Part shown: positions 27,029 through 35,954 of the stretch, one piece after another
Layout of the letters: every line of letters starts with the position of its first letter
How positions within the stretch are numbered: the stretch's first letter is position 1
Source of the DNA: Salegentibacter sp. R32
GTDB taxonomy: Bacteria; Bacteroidota; Bacteroidia; Flavobacteriales; Flavobacteriaceae
DNA length: 64,000 nt
Direction of reading: 5' to 3'
Assembly: GCF_008692195.1 (NCBI RefSeq)
Contig: NZ_RXOM01000003.1
Span: 1 to 64,000, forward strand
The notes under the pieces: model-generated
What the model was told of the DNA's origin: nothing
Database searches by the model: none
The model's input: only the letters and a program-made list of their open reading frames with translations
Position numbers and translations under genes: made by a program

Positions 27029-27922
27029 ATGTTAGAGAAATATTTAAAAATAATAAGCGATTCGTTTACCGGTTATTTCAACTATTTAGTAAGTGAAATA
27101 ACCAATCCGTCGTGGACAAACTATTTCTACTGGCTAATAGGTTTATCGTTATTGGTTTGGGCGTTAGAGATATTTATTCCGTGGCGAAAAAATCAGCCTA
27201 TTTTTAGAAAAGGCTTTTGGTTAGATAGTTTTTATATTCTGTTTAATTTTTTCCTATTTTCTTTAGTAGGTTATAATGCGATCTCAAATGTTGGGGTAGA
27301 ATTATTTAACGATTTTCTATCGCTCTTCGGTATCGAAAATATTGTAGCGATCGAAGTGCAGAATTTTCCCGTTTGGGCGCAATTGCTAATTATGTTCGTG
27401 GTGGCAGATTTTATTCAATGGAATGTTCACCGGCAATTACACAAACAACCTTGGCTGTGGAAGTTTCATAAAGTACATCACAGCGTAAAACAAATGGGTT
27501 TTGCCGCACAGTTTCGCTTTCATTTTATGGAAACTATTGTGTATAAAACTGTACAATATATTCCGTTGGCGATGATCGGTTTTGGTATCGAGCAATTTTT
27601 TGTCGTGCATATGTTCTCAGTTTTTATCGGGCACTTAAATCACGCCAATTTGGGGTGGAGTTACGGTTGGTTAGGTTATATTCTCAACAATCCGAAAATG
27701 CACATTTGGCATCATTCAAAAGAATTGCCAAAAGACCGACCTTACGGAATGAATTACGGATTAAGTTTAAGTATTTGGGATTATTTGTTCGGAACGGCTT
27801 ATATTCCCGAAAACGGAAAAAATATAGAATTAGGCTTTGAAGGAGACGAAAATTTCCCGAAAAGCTTTCAAGAACAGTTGATGTATCCGTTTCAGCATCA
27901 ACAAAAAACAACACAGAAGTAA
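27029..27922 (+). CDS. Sterol desaturase/fatty acid hydroxylase-family membrane protein
   Basis: A 297-residue integral membrane di-iron enzyme candidate. Helices lie at about 35-50, 65-95 and 120-140. The histidine cluster is complete: HRQLH, then FHKVHHS, and later HIWHH. Family members hydroxylate or desaturate lipids with oxygen. I chose the ATG at 27029. An in-frame TTG at 27008 falls inside the -7 element (27003-27010), so it would precede the transcription start. The gene is under the perfect GTAAC palindrome and is followed 18 nt later by the persulfide dioxygenase, so lipid modification seems to be part of the same response. Confidence 0.85.
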   Translation: MLEKYLKIISDSFTGYFNYLVSEITNPSWTNYFYWLIGLSLLVWALEIFIPWRKNQPIFRKGFWLDSFYILFNFFLFSLVGYNAISNVGVELFNDFLSLFGIENIVAIEVQNFPVWAQLLIMFVVADFIQWNVHRQLHKQPWLWKFHKVHHSVKQMGFAAQFRFHFMETIVYKTVQYIPLAMIGFGIEQFFVVHMFSVFIGHLNHANLGWSYGWLGYILNNPKMHIWHHSKELPKDRPYGMNYGLSLSIWDYLFGTAYIPENGKNIELGFEGDENFPKSFQEQLMYPFQHQQKTTQK

Positions 27923-27940
27923 AATATAAAATCTTTAGAG

Positions 27941-29275
27941 ATGAATATAAAACAATTTAACGATAAAGCTTTAGCGCATTACAGCTATGCGATCGTTTCC
28001 GAAGGAAAAATGGCAGTGGTAGATCCTGCAAGAAACCCGATGCCGTATTATCAATTTGCTGAAGAAAACAATGCTAAAATTGTAGCAGTTTTTGAGACGC
28101 ATCCGCACGCAGATTTTATTAGTAGTCATTACCAAATTCATAAAGAAACCGGTGCAACGATTTATGTTAGTGAATTGTTAGGTGCCGATTATCCTCACCA
28201 AACTTTTGATGACGGCGATAGTTTTATGTTAGGAAGTATAAAATTTTCTGCCATTAATTCTCCTGGGCATTCCCCAGATAGTATTACAGTTTTAGCTGAA
28301 GAAGGTAACGATAAAGCAATGTTTACCGGTGATACTTTGTTCATTGGGAATGTTGGTCGCCCAGATTTACGTGAAAAAGCAGGAAATATGCAAGCCAAGC
28401 GCGAAGAGTTGGCCAAGCAAATGTACCATACCATCAAAGATAAATTCACGCATTTACCCGATGAAACCTTGGTTTATCCAGCACACGGAGCTGGATCGCT
28501 TTGCGGGAAAAATATGAGTGATGCTTCATCTTCAACCCTAGGGAATGAGCGAATGGGCAATTGGGCGTTTAAAGAACAAACCGAAGAAGAGTTTGTAGAA
28601 GAGATCTTAAAAGATCAACCTATGATTCCGCATTACTTTGGTTTCGATGTAGATACCAATAAAAAAGGACCGGATAATTATTTAAAAAGTATCGGAGAAG
28701 TCCCTGTTTTACTGAATGTAAATGAAGTGGAATCAGGCGCGGTAATTGTCGATATTAGAGCTGAAGAAGATTTTAAAGCGAATCATTTAAAGGGAAGTTT
28801 TAATATTCAAGGGATTCGTGAACCGCAAAAATTAGAAACCTGGTTAGGTGCAATCGTACAACCGGAAGAAGCTTTTTATTTAGTAGTTCCTTCTGTAGAA
28901 ATGATAGAGACTGCTTTAGCGAGAATGGCTAAAATCGGTTATGAAAAGCAATTAAAAGCAGTAATTACTCTAGCCGGAGATTTAAGTTCTTCTGAAAAAG
29001 TAGATGTGGAAGAATTTAAAAATAATCAGGAAAACTACACCATCGTAGATATTAGAAACGAACCTGAGGTTGAAGAAAATAAACCTTTTAAAAGTTCTAT
29101 CAACATTCCGTTACACGAATTGAGAGAGAGAGCAAACGAAGTTCCTACCGATAAACCAATCGTAGTGCATTGTGCTGCCGGTTACAGAAGTGCTGCCGGA
29201 AGCAGCATTTTAGATCGTGAGATAGATAAGGTGAGCGTTCTCGATCTTAGCGATGCAATTAAAGATTTTATGTAA
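27941..29275 (+). CDS. CstB-like persulfide dioxygenase-rhodanese fusion
   Basis: A 444-residue protein of the same length and layout as Staphylococcus CstB. The N-terminal metallo-beta-lactamase-type persulfide dioxygenase domain (about 1-240) has iron ligands H54 (THPH), H110 (SPGHS) and D131 (FTGDTLF). A first rhodanese-like domain (about 255-350) lacks a catalytic cysteine. The second (about 360-444) has VVHCAAGYRS with C411 as sulfur carrier. It would oxidise low-molecular-weight persulfides to sulfite or thiosulfate. It lies in the operon driven from the 26967 operator and ends at a bidirectional terminator. Confidence 0.9.
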   Translation: MNIKQFNDKALAHYSYAIVSEGKMAVVDPARNPMPYYQFAEENNAKIVAVFETHPHADFISSHYQIHKETGATIYVSELLGADYPHQTFDDGDSFMLGSIKFSAINSPGHSPDSITVLAEEGNDKAMFTGDTLFIGNVGRPDLREKAGNMQAKREELAKQMYHTIKDKFTHLPDETLVYPAHGAGSLCGKNMSDASSSTLGNERMGNWAFKEQTEEEFVEEILKDQPMIPHYFGFDVDTNKKGPDNYLKSIGEVPVLLNVNEVESGAVIVDIRAEEDFKANHLKGSFNIQGIREPQKLETWLGAIVQPEEAFYLVVPSVEMIETALARMAKIGYEKQLKAVITLAGDLSSSEKVDVEEFKNNQENYTIVDIRNEPEVEENKPFKSSINIPLHELRERANEVPTDKPIVVHCAAGYRSAAGSSILDREIDKVSVLDLSDAIKDFM

Positions 29276-29308
29276 TAGAAAATTCAAATTTACCCTTTGT
29301 ATAAAAAG

Positions 29309-29342
29309 AAAAAGCCAAGCAATTTATTTTGCTTGGCTTTTT
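29309..29342. terminator. Bidirectional terminator between convergent genes
   Basis: AAAAAGCCAAGCAA and TTGCTTGGCTTTTT form a perfect 14-bp stem with a 6-nt loop and T runs on both strands. It serves the persulfide dioxygenase gene (+) and the PepSY-like gene (-). Confidence 0.92.
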
Positions 29343-29363
29343 CGATATAAAGCAGGTTAAGTA

Positions 29364-29780
29364 TTATATATTTTTATTTTTCAAAAAGTTTCCGTCGAGA
29401 TCAAAAACAAGTTCAGCACCGCTTTTCATTTCAATTTGATGACCGTCATCATCCATTTTCCAATCGGTAACATAATCCTCACCATATCTATTTTCTAAAA
29501 AGTATTTCATCTTAGTAGGGATTAGCGCGTAAGGTACTTTTTCATCACCAGAAATTTGAGTCGCTTCTCCATTTTCATTAAAATCGATTTTGGTTCCGTT
29601 TTTAAATTTTACCTGATAGCTATCTTCATCGGCATTTACCTTATCAATTTCGTTATCGGCGTAATTCACTTTTACAATTTCTAAAGCTTTTGCAGGTAAT
29701 TTATCTAAATTTTCTTGGGCTTGACCAACAAAAGCAGCGGTTAGGGTTATAATCCCTAAAATTATCCATTTTCTCATCAT
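29364..29780 (-). CDS. Exported PepSY-like protein
   Basis: A 138-residue exported protein. A signal peptide (about 1-20, AAFVGQAQ) is followed by two repeats of a PepSY-like (PF11396-type) fold: DNEIDKVNADEDSYQVKFKN with GTKIDFNENGE, and EDYVTDWKMDDDGHQIEMKS with GAELVFDLDGN. The alternation of a charged helix and paired strands is typical of these small periplasmic proteins of Bacteroidota, whose function is poorly known. It is divergent from the YeeE pair and convergent with the persulfide dioxygenase, so it interrupts the sulfur block on the opposite strand. Confidence 0.75.
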   Translation of the reverse strand: MMRKWIILGIITLTAAFVGQAQENLDKLPAKALEIVKVNYADNEIDKVNADEDSYQVKFKNGTKIDFNENGEATQISGDEKVPYALIPTKMKYFLENRYGEDYVTDWKMDDDGHQIEMKSGAELVFDLDGNFLKNKNI

Positions 29781-29890
29781 TAATAATTTTTATTGGTTTC
29801 TATGGCTAAATTAATAGATGAATAAACTTTTGACTATTAACGAATTGTGAATTTGAATAAGCTTAACAACTTTTACTAAAAAAGTATTAA

Positions 29891-29934
29891 GTAACTTGAG
29901 TTACAGATTTGTTCATACTTATCAAGCATATTTG
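29891..29934 (+). promoter_or_regulatory. Crp/Fnr-type operator and promoter of the YeeE pair
   Basis: GTAACTTGAGTTAC (29891-29904) matches GTAAC-N4-GTTAC at all fixed positions. CATATTTG (29927-29934) follows after exactly 22 nt and differs from TAnnTTTG only at the first base. The architecture is identical to that at 25444 and 26967. Confidence 0.65.
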
Positions 29935-29951
29935 TATAAAATTTTATGACT

Positions 29952-30503
29952 ATGAATTGGATTTTAGAACCTTGGCCGTGGTATATCGGCGGACCCGCAA
30001 TTGCGATTTTTATGTTATCGCTCTTAATTATCGGGAAACAATTTGGAATGTCTTCTAACCTAAGATCGCTATGTTCGATCGGTGGTGGAGGCAAAGTGGC
30101 CGACTTTTTCAATTTCGATTGGAAGGCTCAACGTTGGAATTTAACGATTATGATCGGTGCAGCAATTGGTGGTTTTATTGCCGCTAATTACCTTTCAGAT
30201 AATACAGTGCAAATTAACGAAAGTTTACTTCCGAAGTTACAAGAATATGGAATTAACAGCGCAGGAGAAGCTTATTTACCCACAGAGATTTTTGCTTCAG
30301 AAAATCTAAACCTCAAAAATCTACTCATTTTATTAGGTGGTGGTTTATTAGTTGGTTTCGGTGCAAGATACGCCGGTGGTTGTACTTCTGGTCACGGTAT
30401 TTCTGGATTGAGCAATTTACAATTACCATCGTTAATTGCGATTGTCGGTTTCTTTATCGGTGGCTTAGTAATGGTACATTTATTTTACCCGTTAATTTTT
30501 TAA
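29952..30503 (+). CDS. YeeE/YedE-family sulfur transporter, first half
   Basis: A 183-residue membrane protein with about five helices. It carries the DUF395 signature GFGARYAGGCTSGHGISG and an upstream LCSIGGGG cysteine, the residues that relay thiosulfate in TsuA/YeeE. Together with the next gene it makes a split two-chain version of the fused transporter. I prefer the ATG at 29952 (MNWILEPWPWYIGGP); an in-frame ATG at 29946 would leave almost no leader after the predicted transcription start near 29940. It is under the GTAAC palindrome at 29891-29904. Confidence 0.87.
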   Translation: MNWILEPWPWYIGGPAIAIFMLSLLIIGKQFGMSSNLRSLCSIGGGGKVADFFNFDWKAQRWNLTIMIGAAIGGFIAANYLSDNTVQINESLLPKLQEYGINSAGEAYLPTEIFASENLNLKNLLILLGGGLLVGFGARYAGGCTSGHGISGLSNLQLPSLIAIVGFFIGGLVMVHLFYPLIF

Positions 30504-30528
30504 ACATTTAAATGAAAAATGCTGCAAT

Positions 30529-30554
30529 GTCACACTGAGCTTGTCGAAGTGTGA
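30529..30554. repeat. Intergenic repeat, CTGAGCTTGTCGAAG family, copy 1
   Basis: The core CACACTGAGCTTGTCGAAGT is flanked so that TCACACT and AGTGTGA form a 7-bp stem. Related copies lie at 32779-32802 and 36036-36058. This short palindromic sequence is widespread between genes in Bacteroidota genomes. Confidence 0.7.
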
Positions 30555-30582
30555 TCAGCATCAAATCACAATATTATTCAAC

Positions 30583-30996
30583 ATGAAAACAATACTTTAT
30601 TTATTTCTCGGAACGATTTTCGGGATCATTATGTACAAATCTGAAGCTGCTTCGTGGTTCAGAATATATGAGATGTTCAACTTTGCCAGTTTCCATATGT
30701 ATGGCATTATGGGTTCTGCCGTTGCTATTGGTATGATCGGTGTTCAATTTCTAAAAAAGAAAAACTATAAAGCCATCGATGGAACAGATCTTTCTTTAAC
30801 TCCAAAAGAAAAAGGAATTTCAAGATACCTTTTCGGCGGAATTATTTTTGGTTTAGGTTGGGGCTTAGCAGGCGCTTGTCCGGGACCAATGTACACGTTA
30901 GCCGGAGTCGGCTATATTTCAATTTTAATTGTTATTGCCGGAGCTATTTTAGGAACTTTTCTATACGGTTTACTTCGGAAGAAATTACCGCATTAG
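30583..30996 (+). CDS. YeeE/YedE-family sulfur transporter, second half
   Basis: A 137-residue membrane protein with about four helices and the partner DUF395 signature GLGWGLAGACPGPMYTLAG, whose cysteine is the second relay residue in TsuA-type thiosulfate channels. It probably pairs with the protein encoded 79 nt upstream. I use the ATG at 30583 (MKTILYLFLGTIFG). An in-frame TTG at 30541 would start translation inside the intergenic palindromic repeat at 30529-30554 and add a polar stretch before the first helix. The presence of both halves and the CstB-like gene fits uptake or export of thiosulfate or persulfide. Confidence 0.85.
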   Translation: MKTILYLFLGTIFGIIMYKSEAASWFRIYEMFNFASFHMYGIMGSAVAIGMIGVQFLKKKNYKAIDGTDLSLTPKEKGISRYLFGGIIFGLGWGLAGACPGPMYTLAGVGYISILIVIAGAILGTFLYGLLRKKLPH

Positions 30997-31074
30997 AATT
31001 AATAAATTTTACAAAGCTTTTATTAATGTCTTAACGTACATTGAGTTTTCATTTCTTTAATTTTAAAATAAAAA

Positions 31075-32085
31075 ATGAAAACTCAAACTATTTTACTTAA
31101 AGAACGCCCAAAGGCAACTCCAGAAATTTCTAATTTCGAATTTAAAGAAGAAGAAGTTGCCTCATTATCTAAGGGTGAAGTTCTTTTAAAATCTATTTAT
31201 ATTTCTGTAGATCCTTACTTGAGGGGAAGAATGCGAGATGAAGAATCGTATATTGATCCTTTTCAAATTAATGAGCCTATTTCTTCTGCCATTATAGCTA
31301 AAGTTGAAAAATCAGAAAATAAAGATTTTAACGAAGGCGACTATGTATTGGGTCATTTGGCTTGGAAAGAATATCAAATTGCTAAGGGAGATAATTTAAA
31401 AAAGGTAGATCCTAATCAAGCCAAATTATCTGCATATTTAGGAATTTTAGGTATGACAGGATTAACCGCATATTTTGGACTTACAGAAATTGGTGAGCCT
31501 AAAGAAGGTGAAACAGTTTTAGTTTCTGGTGCAGCTGGATCTGTAGGGAGTGCTGTTGGTCAAATTGCCAAAATTTATGGTTGTAAAACTATTGGAATTG
31601 CTGGCTCTGATGAAAAAATTGAATTAATTAAAGATAAATTTAATTTTGATGAAGGTATTAATTACAAAACTACCGAAAATATGGAAAAAGCTATTTCTAG
31701 CGCTGCTCCAAACGGGGTAGATGTATATTTTGATAATGTTGGTGGAGAAATTTTAGACGCTACTTTACAAAATATTAATAGAAATGGTAGAGTGATAAAT
31801 TGCGGAGCGATCTCACAATATAATAAAAAAGAAATGCCAAAAGGACCAAGAGTCGAAGGTGTTTTAATTAAGAAAAGCGTTAAAATGCAGGGCTTTACGG
31901 TACAAAACGATTTTGGTGACAGATTTCAAGAAGGATCAAAAAAATTAGCTCAATGGCTTCAAGAAGGTAAACTTAATTATGAAGAAACCATTCAAGAAGG
32001 TTTTAAAAATGTACCACAAGCTTTTATAGATTTGTTTTCGGGTAAAAATCAAGGGAAAATGGTTGTAAAAGTCTCTGATGAATAA
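31075..32085 (+). CDS. NADP-dependent MDR-family oxidoreductase (CurA/leukotriene B4 dehydrogenase-like)
   Basis: A 336-residue zinc-free medium-chain dehydrogenase/reductase. N-terminal catalytic domain with VDPYLRGRMRD; nucleotide-binding domain with VLVSGAAGSVGSAVGQIAK (about 144-162), where AAGSVGS is the Gly-rich loop; then YFDNVGG and INCGAISQYN. These are hallmarks of the 2-alkenal/curcumin reductase branch, which reduces activated C=C bonds. It stands alone after the sulfur block, with a terminator at 32116-32153; no GTAAC palindrome precedes it. Confidence 0.9.
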   Translation: MKTQTILLKERPKATPEISNFEFKEEEVASLSKGEVLLKSIYISVDPYLRGRMRDEESYIDPFQINEPISSAIIAKVEKSENKDFNEGDYVLGHLAWKEYQIAKGDNLKKVDPNQAKLSAYLGILGMTGLTAYFGLTEIGEPKEGETVLVSGAAGSVGSAVGQIAKIYGCKTIGIAGSDEKIELIKDKFNFDEGINYKTTENMEKAISSAAPNGVDVYFDNVGGEILDATLQNINRNGRVINCGAISQYNKKEMPKGPRVEGVLIKKSVKMQGFTVQNDFGDRFQEGSKKLAQWLQEGKLNYEETIQEGFKNVPQAFIDLFSGKNQGKMVVKVSDE

Positions 32086-32115
32086 TCTATTAATATTGTA
32101 TTTAATTTCAAAAAG

Positions 32116-32153
32116 AAATCTCAAGGTTTATATAGCTTTGAGATTTTTTTTTT
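32116..32153 (+). terminator. Terminator after the MDR oxidoreductase gene
   Basis: AAATCTCAA (32116-32124) and TTGAGATTT (32138-32146) form a stem with a 13-nt loop, followed by a run of T. Confidence 0.85.
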
Positions 32154-32269
32154 AGCCTGTATTTGGACTCAAAATTTTAGAAAAATTTTTAATTGTATTC
32201 TCAAAAAATATACACCTATAATTTTATATATTTACAAATCATCAAAAATAAGTCTATTTATTTATCAAT

Positions 32270-32755
32270 ATGGATAAAAATTATAAAGTAAAAGTAAATA
32301 GTGATGTTGAGTTAGAATTTAAGCTAGACGAAATTCAAAACCTCGATGCTCAACCACTTTCTCACCAACGTTACCACGTATTAAAAGAAAATAAATCTTT
32401 CAAAGCAGAAGTTGTACAAAGCGATTTTCTAAATAGAAAGTATACCGTTAAGATCAATTCAAATTCGTACGAAGTCGATATTGCTAACGAGCTCGATTTG
32501 CTTATCGAAGAAATGGGATTGTCTTTGGGTAATGCTCAAATGGTAAACGATATTAAAGCGCCGATGCCCGGTTTAATTCTTGAAGTTAATGTAAAAGAAG
32601 GAGATGAGGTGAAAGAAGGTGATTACCTTTTAGTATTAGAAGCCATGAAAATGGAAAATGCCTTAACTGCGCCAAGAGATGCGGTCATCAAATCGATAAG
32701 TGTCGAAAAAGGACAAACCGTAGAGAAAAATCAACTTTTAATTGAAATGGAATAA
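32270..32755 (+). CDS. Biotin carboxyl carrier protein of acyl-CoA carboxylase
   Basis: A 161-residue protein that carries carboxybiotin between the two catalytic subunits. The C-terminal biotinyl domain (about 90-161) has the attachment motif EAMKMEN with K127. The N-terminal about 85 residues form a beta-rich segment linking to the carboxylase, longer than in plain lipoyl-type carriers. It is the first gene of the carboxylase cluster, followed by biotin carboxylase and carboxyltransferase, the order of propionyl/acetyl-CoA carboxylase operons in Bacteroidota. Confidence 0.92.
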   Translation: MDKNYKVKVNSDVELEFKLDEIQNLDAQPLSHQRYHVLKENKSFKAEVVQSDFLNRKYTVKINSNSYEVDIANELDLLIEEMGLSLGNAQMVNDIKAPMPGLILEVNVKEGDEVKEGDYLLVLEAMKMENALTAPRDAVIKSISVEKGQTVEKNQLLIEME

Positions 32756-32778
32756 TAACTCTTTCATAATCTCAGAGC

Positions 32779-32802
32779 GTCACACTAAGCTTGTCGAAGT
32801 GT
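32779..32802. repeat. Intergenic repeat, CTGAGCTTGTCGAAG family, copy 2
   Basis: The core reads CACACTAAGCTTGTCGAAGT, one base different from copies 1 and 3. It sits between the biotin carrier and biotin carboxylase genes, inside an operon. Confidence 0.7.
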
Positions 32803-32877
32803 TGCTTTGGAAGTTCATCCTAAGTATTTAGGTTGAAAAAATTTCAAGATGAAAGAGAAGAAAAACTACAATTACCA

Positions 32878-34323
32878 ATGAAAAAAATATTAGTTGCCAA
32901 TCGAGGAGAAATTGCTTTACGGGTGATGAAGTCTGCTCAAAAAATGGGCATCAAAACCGTAGCGATCTATTCAACAGCAGATAGAAATGCGCCGCACGTA
33001 AAATTTGCAGACGAAGCCGTTTGTATAGGAGAAGCTCCTTCAAACCAATCGTATTTACTAGGCGATAAAATTATAGAAACCGCAAAAAAACTTGATGTAG
33101 ATGGGATTCATCCCGGTTACGGATTTTTAAGTGAAAATGCACAATTTGCAAAAGCGGTAACCGATAGCGGTATTAAATTTATAGGTCCAAAACCTCACGC
33201 CATCGAAATTATGGGAAGCAAGCTCGCAGCAAAAGATGCGGTGAAAGCTTACGACATTCCTATGGTTCCCGGTATAGATGAAGCCATTACCGATACCGAA
33301 AAAGCCAAGAAAATCGCTAAAGAAATTGGTTTTCCTATTCTTATCAAAGCTTCTGCCGGTGGTGGTGGTAAAGGAATGCGTGTTGTTGAAAGTGAAGAGG
33401 TGTTAGAAGAACAAATGAAACGTGCCATTAGCGAAGCAGAATCTGCTTTCGGTGATGGTTCTGTTTTTATAGAAAAATATGTGGCTTCACCACGCCATAT
33501 TGAAATTCAGGTGTTAGCCGATGAACACGGTAATACCGTTCATTTATTTGAAAGAGAATGTAGCGTGCAACGTCGTCACCAAAAAGTGGTGGAAGAAGCT
33601 CCGTCGGTGGTGTTAGATGAAGCTTTACGTAAAGAAATGGGAGAAGCTGCTGTTCGTGTTGCTAAAGCTTGCGATTATGTGGGCGCGGGAACCGTAGAGT
33701 TTTTGTTTGATGAACGTAGAAATTTTTATTTCTTAGAAATGAATACGCGTTTGCAAGTAGAACATCCGGTAACCGAATTAATTACAGGAATAGATTTAGT
33801 AGAAGAGCAAATTAAAGTTGCTCGTGGCGAAGCTTTAAGTTTTACACAAGAAGATCTAAACATAACTGGTCACGCCTTAGAATTAAGGGTTTATGCGGAA
33901 GATCCGTTAGACGATTTCTTACCAAGCGTTGGGAATTTAGAAAAATATGTAATTCCTGAGGGTAAAAATATTCGTCTCGATAATGGTTTTGAAGAAGGAA
34001 TGGATGTACCGATTTATTACGATCCGATGTTGGCAAAATTGGTAACGTACGGTAAGAGTAGGGAAGAAGCCATTCAATTAATGATTGAAGCGATCAATGC
34101 TTATCAAATTGAAGGAGTTTCAACCACCTTGCCTTTTGGGAAATTTGTTTGTGAGCACGAAGCCTTCCGCAGCGGTAATTTCGATACGCATTTTGTAAAG
34201 AAATATTATTCCGCTGAAAAGCTTCACGCCAAAACAGAAGAAGAATCAAAATTGGCAGCAATCATAGCATTAAGACAATATTTAAAAGATCAGCAACAAT
34301 TACGTTTACCCATTACAGAATAA
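32878..34323 (+). CDS. accC: Biotin carboxylase subunit of acyl-CoA carboxylase
   Basis: A 481-residue ATP-grasp enzyme that carboxylates biotin with bicarbonate and ATP. Motifs: KILVANRGEIALRVM at the start, the Gly-rich ATP lid KASAGGGGKGMRVV, HIEIQVLADEHGN, RECSVQRRHQKVVEEAPS and EMNTRLQVEHPVTE. I use the ATG at 32878, which begins at the conserved first strand; the in-frame TTG at 32833 would add 15 polar residues. It lies 122 nt after the carrier gene and 72 nt before the carboxyltransferase gene. Confidence 0.95.
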   Translation: MKKILVANRGEIALRVMKSAQKMGIKTVAIYSTADRNAPHVKFADEAVCIGEAPSNQSYLLGDKIIETAKKLDVDGIHPGYGFLSENAQFAKAVTDSGIKFIGPKPHAIEIMGSKLAAKDAVKAYDIPMVPGIDEAITDTEKAKKIAKEIGFPILIKASAGGGGKGMRVVESEEVLEEQMKRAISEAESAFGDGSVFIEKYVASPRHIEIQVLADEHGNTVHLFERECSVQRRHQKVVEEAPSVVLDEALRKEMGEAAVRVAKACDYVGAGTVEFLFDERRNFYFLEMNTRLQVEHPVTELITGIDLVEEQIKVARGEALSFTQEDLNITGHALELRVYAEDPLDDFLPSVGNLEKYVIPEGKNIRLDNGFEEGMDVPIYYDPMLAKLVTYGKSREEAIQLMIEAINAYQIEGVSTTLPFGKFVCEHEAFRSGNFDTHFVKKYYSAEKLHAKTEEESKLAAIIALRQYLKDQQQLRLPITE

Positions 34324-34395
34324 TGCAATTTTCATTTCGAGCCTAATCAAGAGGTAATCAAAACTGAAATATTCTGTTCAAAAAACAAAAATTAA

Positions 34396-35940
34396 ATGAG
34401 TCAAAAAAATATAGATCAGCTTCAAGAAAAAATCAAAAACGCCCATTTAGGTGGTGGCGAGAAGCGAATTGCCAAACAACACGAAAAGAAAAAATTAACC
34501 GCTAGAGAACGGGTAGATTATTTGTTAGATGAAGGTTCTTTTGAAGAAATCGGGATTCTAGTTACCCACCGAACTACAGAATTCGGAATGGACAAACAAA
34601 AAATTTATGGAGATGGAGTTATCACCGGCTACGGAACCATTAACGGAAGATTAGTCTACGTTTTCGCTCAGGATTTTACGGTTTTCGGTGGTTCACTTTC
34701 AGAAACGCACGCAGAAAAAATCTGTAAAGTAATGGATTTAGCAGTGAAAGTTGGCGCTCCAATGATCGGTTTAAACGATTCTGGTGGAGCGAGAATTCAA
34801 GAAGGTGTTCGATCTTTAGGAGGTTATGCCGATATTTTTCATCGAAATGTAAAATCTTCAGGAGTTATTCCGCAGATTTCAGCCATTATGGGTCCTTGTG
34901 CCGGTGGAGCTGTTTATTCTCCGGCAATGACCGATTTTACGTTAATGGTACAAGACACGAGTTATATGTTCGTAACCGGTCCAAACGTCGTGAAAACGGT
35001 AACAAATGAAGAAGTAACTTCAGAAGAATTAGGTGGTGCAAGCACACATTCCACCAAATCTGGAGTTACGCATCGCGTTGCCATTAACGATATTGCTTGT
35101 TTAGAAGATATTAAAAAAATGATAGGCTATATGCCGCAAAACAATCAGCAAGCGCCAGAAAAATTACCTTATGAGTTAGGCGATGAGCTTCGCCCGAAAT
35201 TAGATGAATTAATTCCAGATAGTTCCAATAAACCTTACGATATGCACGAGGTAATTAACGGAATTATCGATGAAGATTCTTTCTTTGAAATTCATAAAGA
35301 TTATGCTGAAAATATTATTGTTGGTTTCGCTCGTTTAGGCGGAAGAAGTATTGGCATCGTTGCCAACCAACCGATGAGTTTGGCCGGGGTTCTAGATGTA
35401 GATTCTTCGAAAAAAGCTGCACGTTTTACACGTTTTTGCGATTGTTTTAATATTCCGTTATTGGTATTGGTAGATGTTCCTGGATTCTTGCCGGGAACCG
35501 ACCAAGAGTGGAACGGAATTATTCTTCACGGAGCAAAATTACTCTATGCGTTAAGTGAAGCAACCGTACCAAAAGTTACTGTAATTACCCGTAAAGCTTA
35601 TGGTGGTGCTTATGATGTGATGAACTCAAAACACATTGGTGCCGATTTAAACTTTGCGTGGCCAAGTGCAGAAATTGCGGTCATGGGAGCTAAAGGAGCC
35701 AGCGAAATTATTTTTAGAAAAGAAATTAGTGAAGCCGATGATAGTGAAGCAAAATTAGCAGAAAAGGAAGCTGAATATGCTGAATTGTTTGCTACTCCGT
35801 TTGAAGCTGCTAAACGTGGTTTTATCGATGAAGTAATAATGCCACGCGATACGAGAAGAAAGCTATTAAAAGGTTTCAGTATGTTAGAGCATAAAAAAGT
35901 GTTACGTCCTCAAAGAAAACACGGGAATATTCCTTTATAG
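34396..35940 (+). CDS. Acyl-CoA carboxylase carboxyltransferase (beta) subunit
   Basis: A 514-residue carboxyltransferase of the PccB/methylmalonyl-CoA decarboxylase-alpha type with two crotonase-like halves. It carries [19 protein letters not shown], the oxyanion-hole segments [12 protein letters not shown] and [13 protein letters not shown], and [16 protein letters not shown]. It transfers CO2 from carboxybiotin to an acyl-CoA, in this arrangement most likely propionyl-CoA, making methylmalonyl-CoA. Substrate choice between acetyl- and propionyl-CoA cannot be fixed from the sequence alone. Terminator at 36101-36132. Confidence 0.93.
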   Translation: MSQKNIDQLQEKIKNAHLGGGEKRIAKQHEKKKLTARERVDYLLDEGSFEEIGILVTHRTTEFGMDKQKIYGDGVITGYGTINGRLVYVFAQDFTVFGGSLSETHAEKICKVMDLAVKVGAPMIGLNDSGGARIQEGVRSLGGYADIFHRNVKSSGVIPQISAIMGPCAGGAVYSPAMTDFTLMVQDTSYMFVTGPNVVKTVTNEEVTSEELGGASTHSTKSGVTHRVAINDIACLEDIKKMIGYMPQNNQQAPEKLPYELGDELRPKLDELIPDSSNKPYDMHEVINGIIDEDSFFEIHKDYAENIIVGFARLGGRSIGIVANQPMSLAGVLDVDSSKKAARFTRFCDCFNIPLLVLVDVPGFLPGTDQEWNGIILHGAKLLYALSEATVPKVTVITRKAYGGAYDVMNSKHIGADLNFAWPSAEIAVMGAKGASEIIFRKEISEADDSEAKLAEKEAEYAELFATPFEAAKRGFIDEVIMPRDTRRKLLKGFSMLEHKKVLRPQRKHGNIPL

Positions 35941-35954
35941 ATTAAAATCAGAAC

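Noticed and set aside
30541-30582. TTG start for the second YeeE half
   Set aside because: It lies in the intergenic palindromic repeat and adds a polar stretch before the first membrane helix.
32833-32877. TTG start for biotin carboxylase
   Set aside because: The added residues are polar and not part of the family; ATG 32878 starts directly at the first conserved strand.
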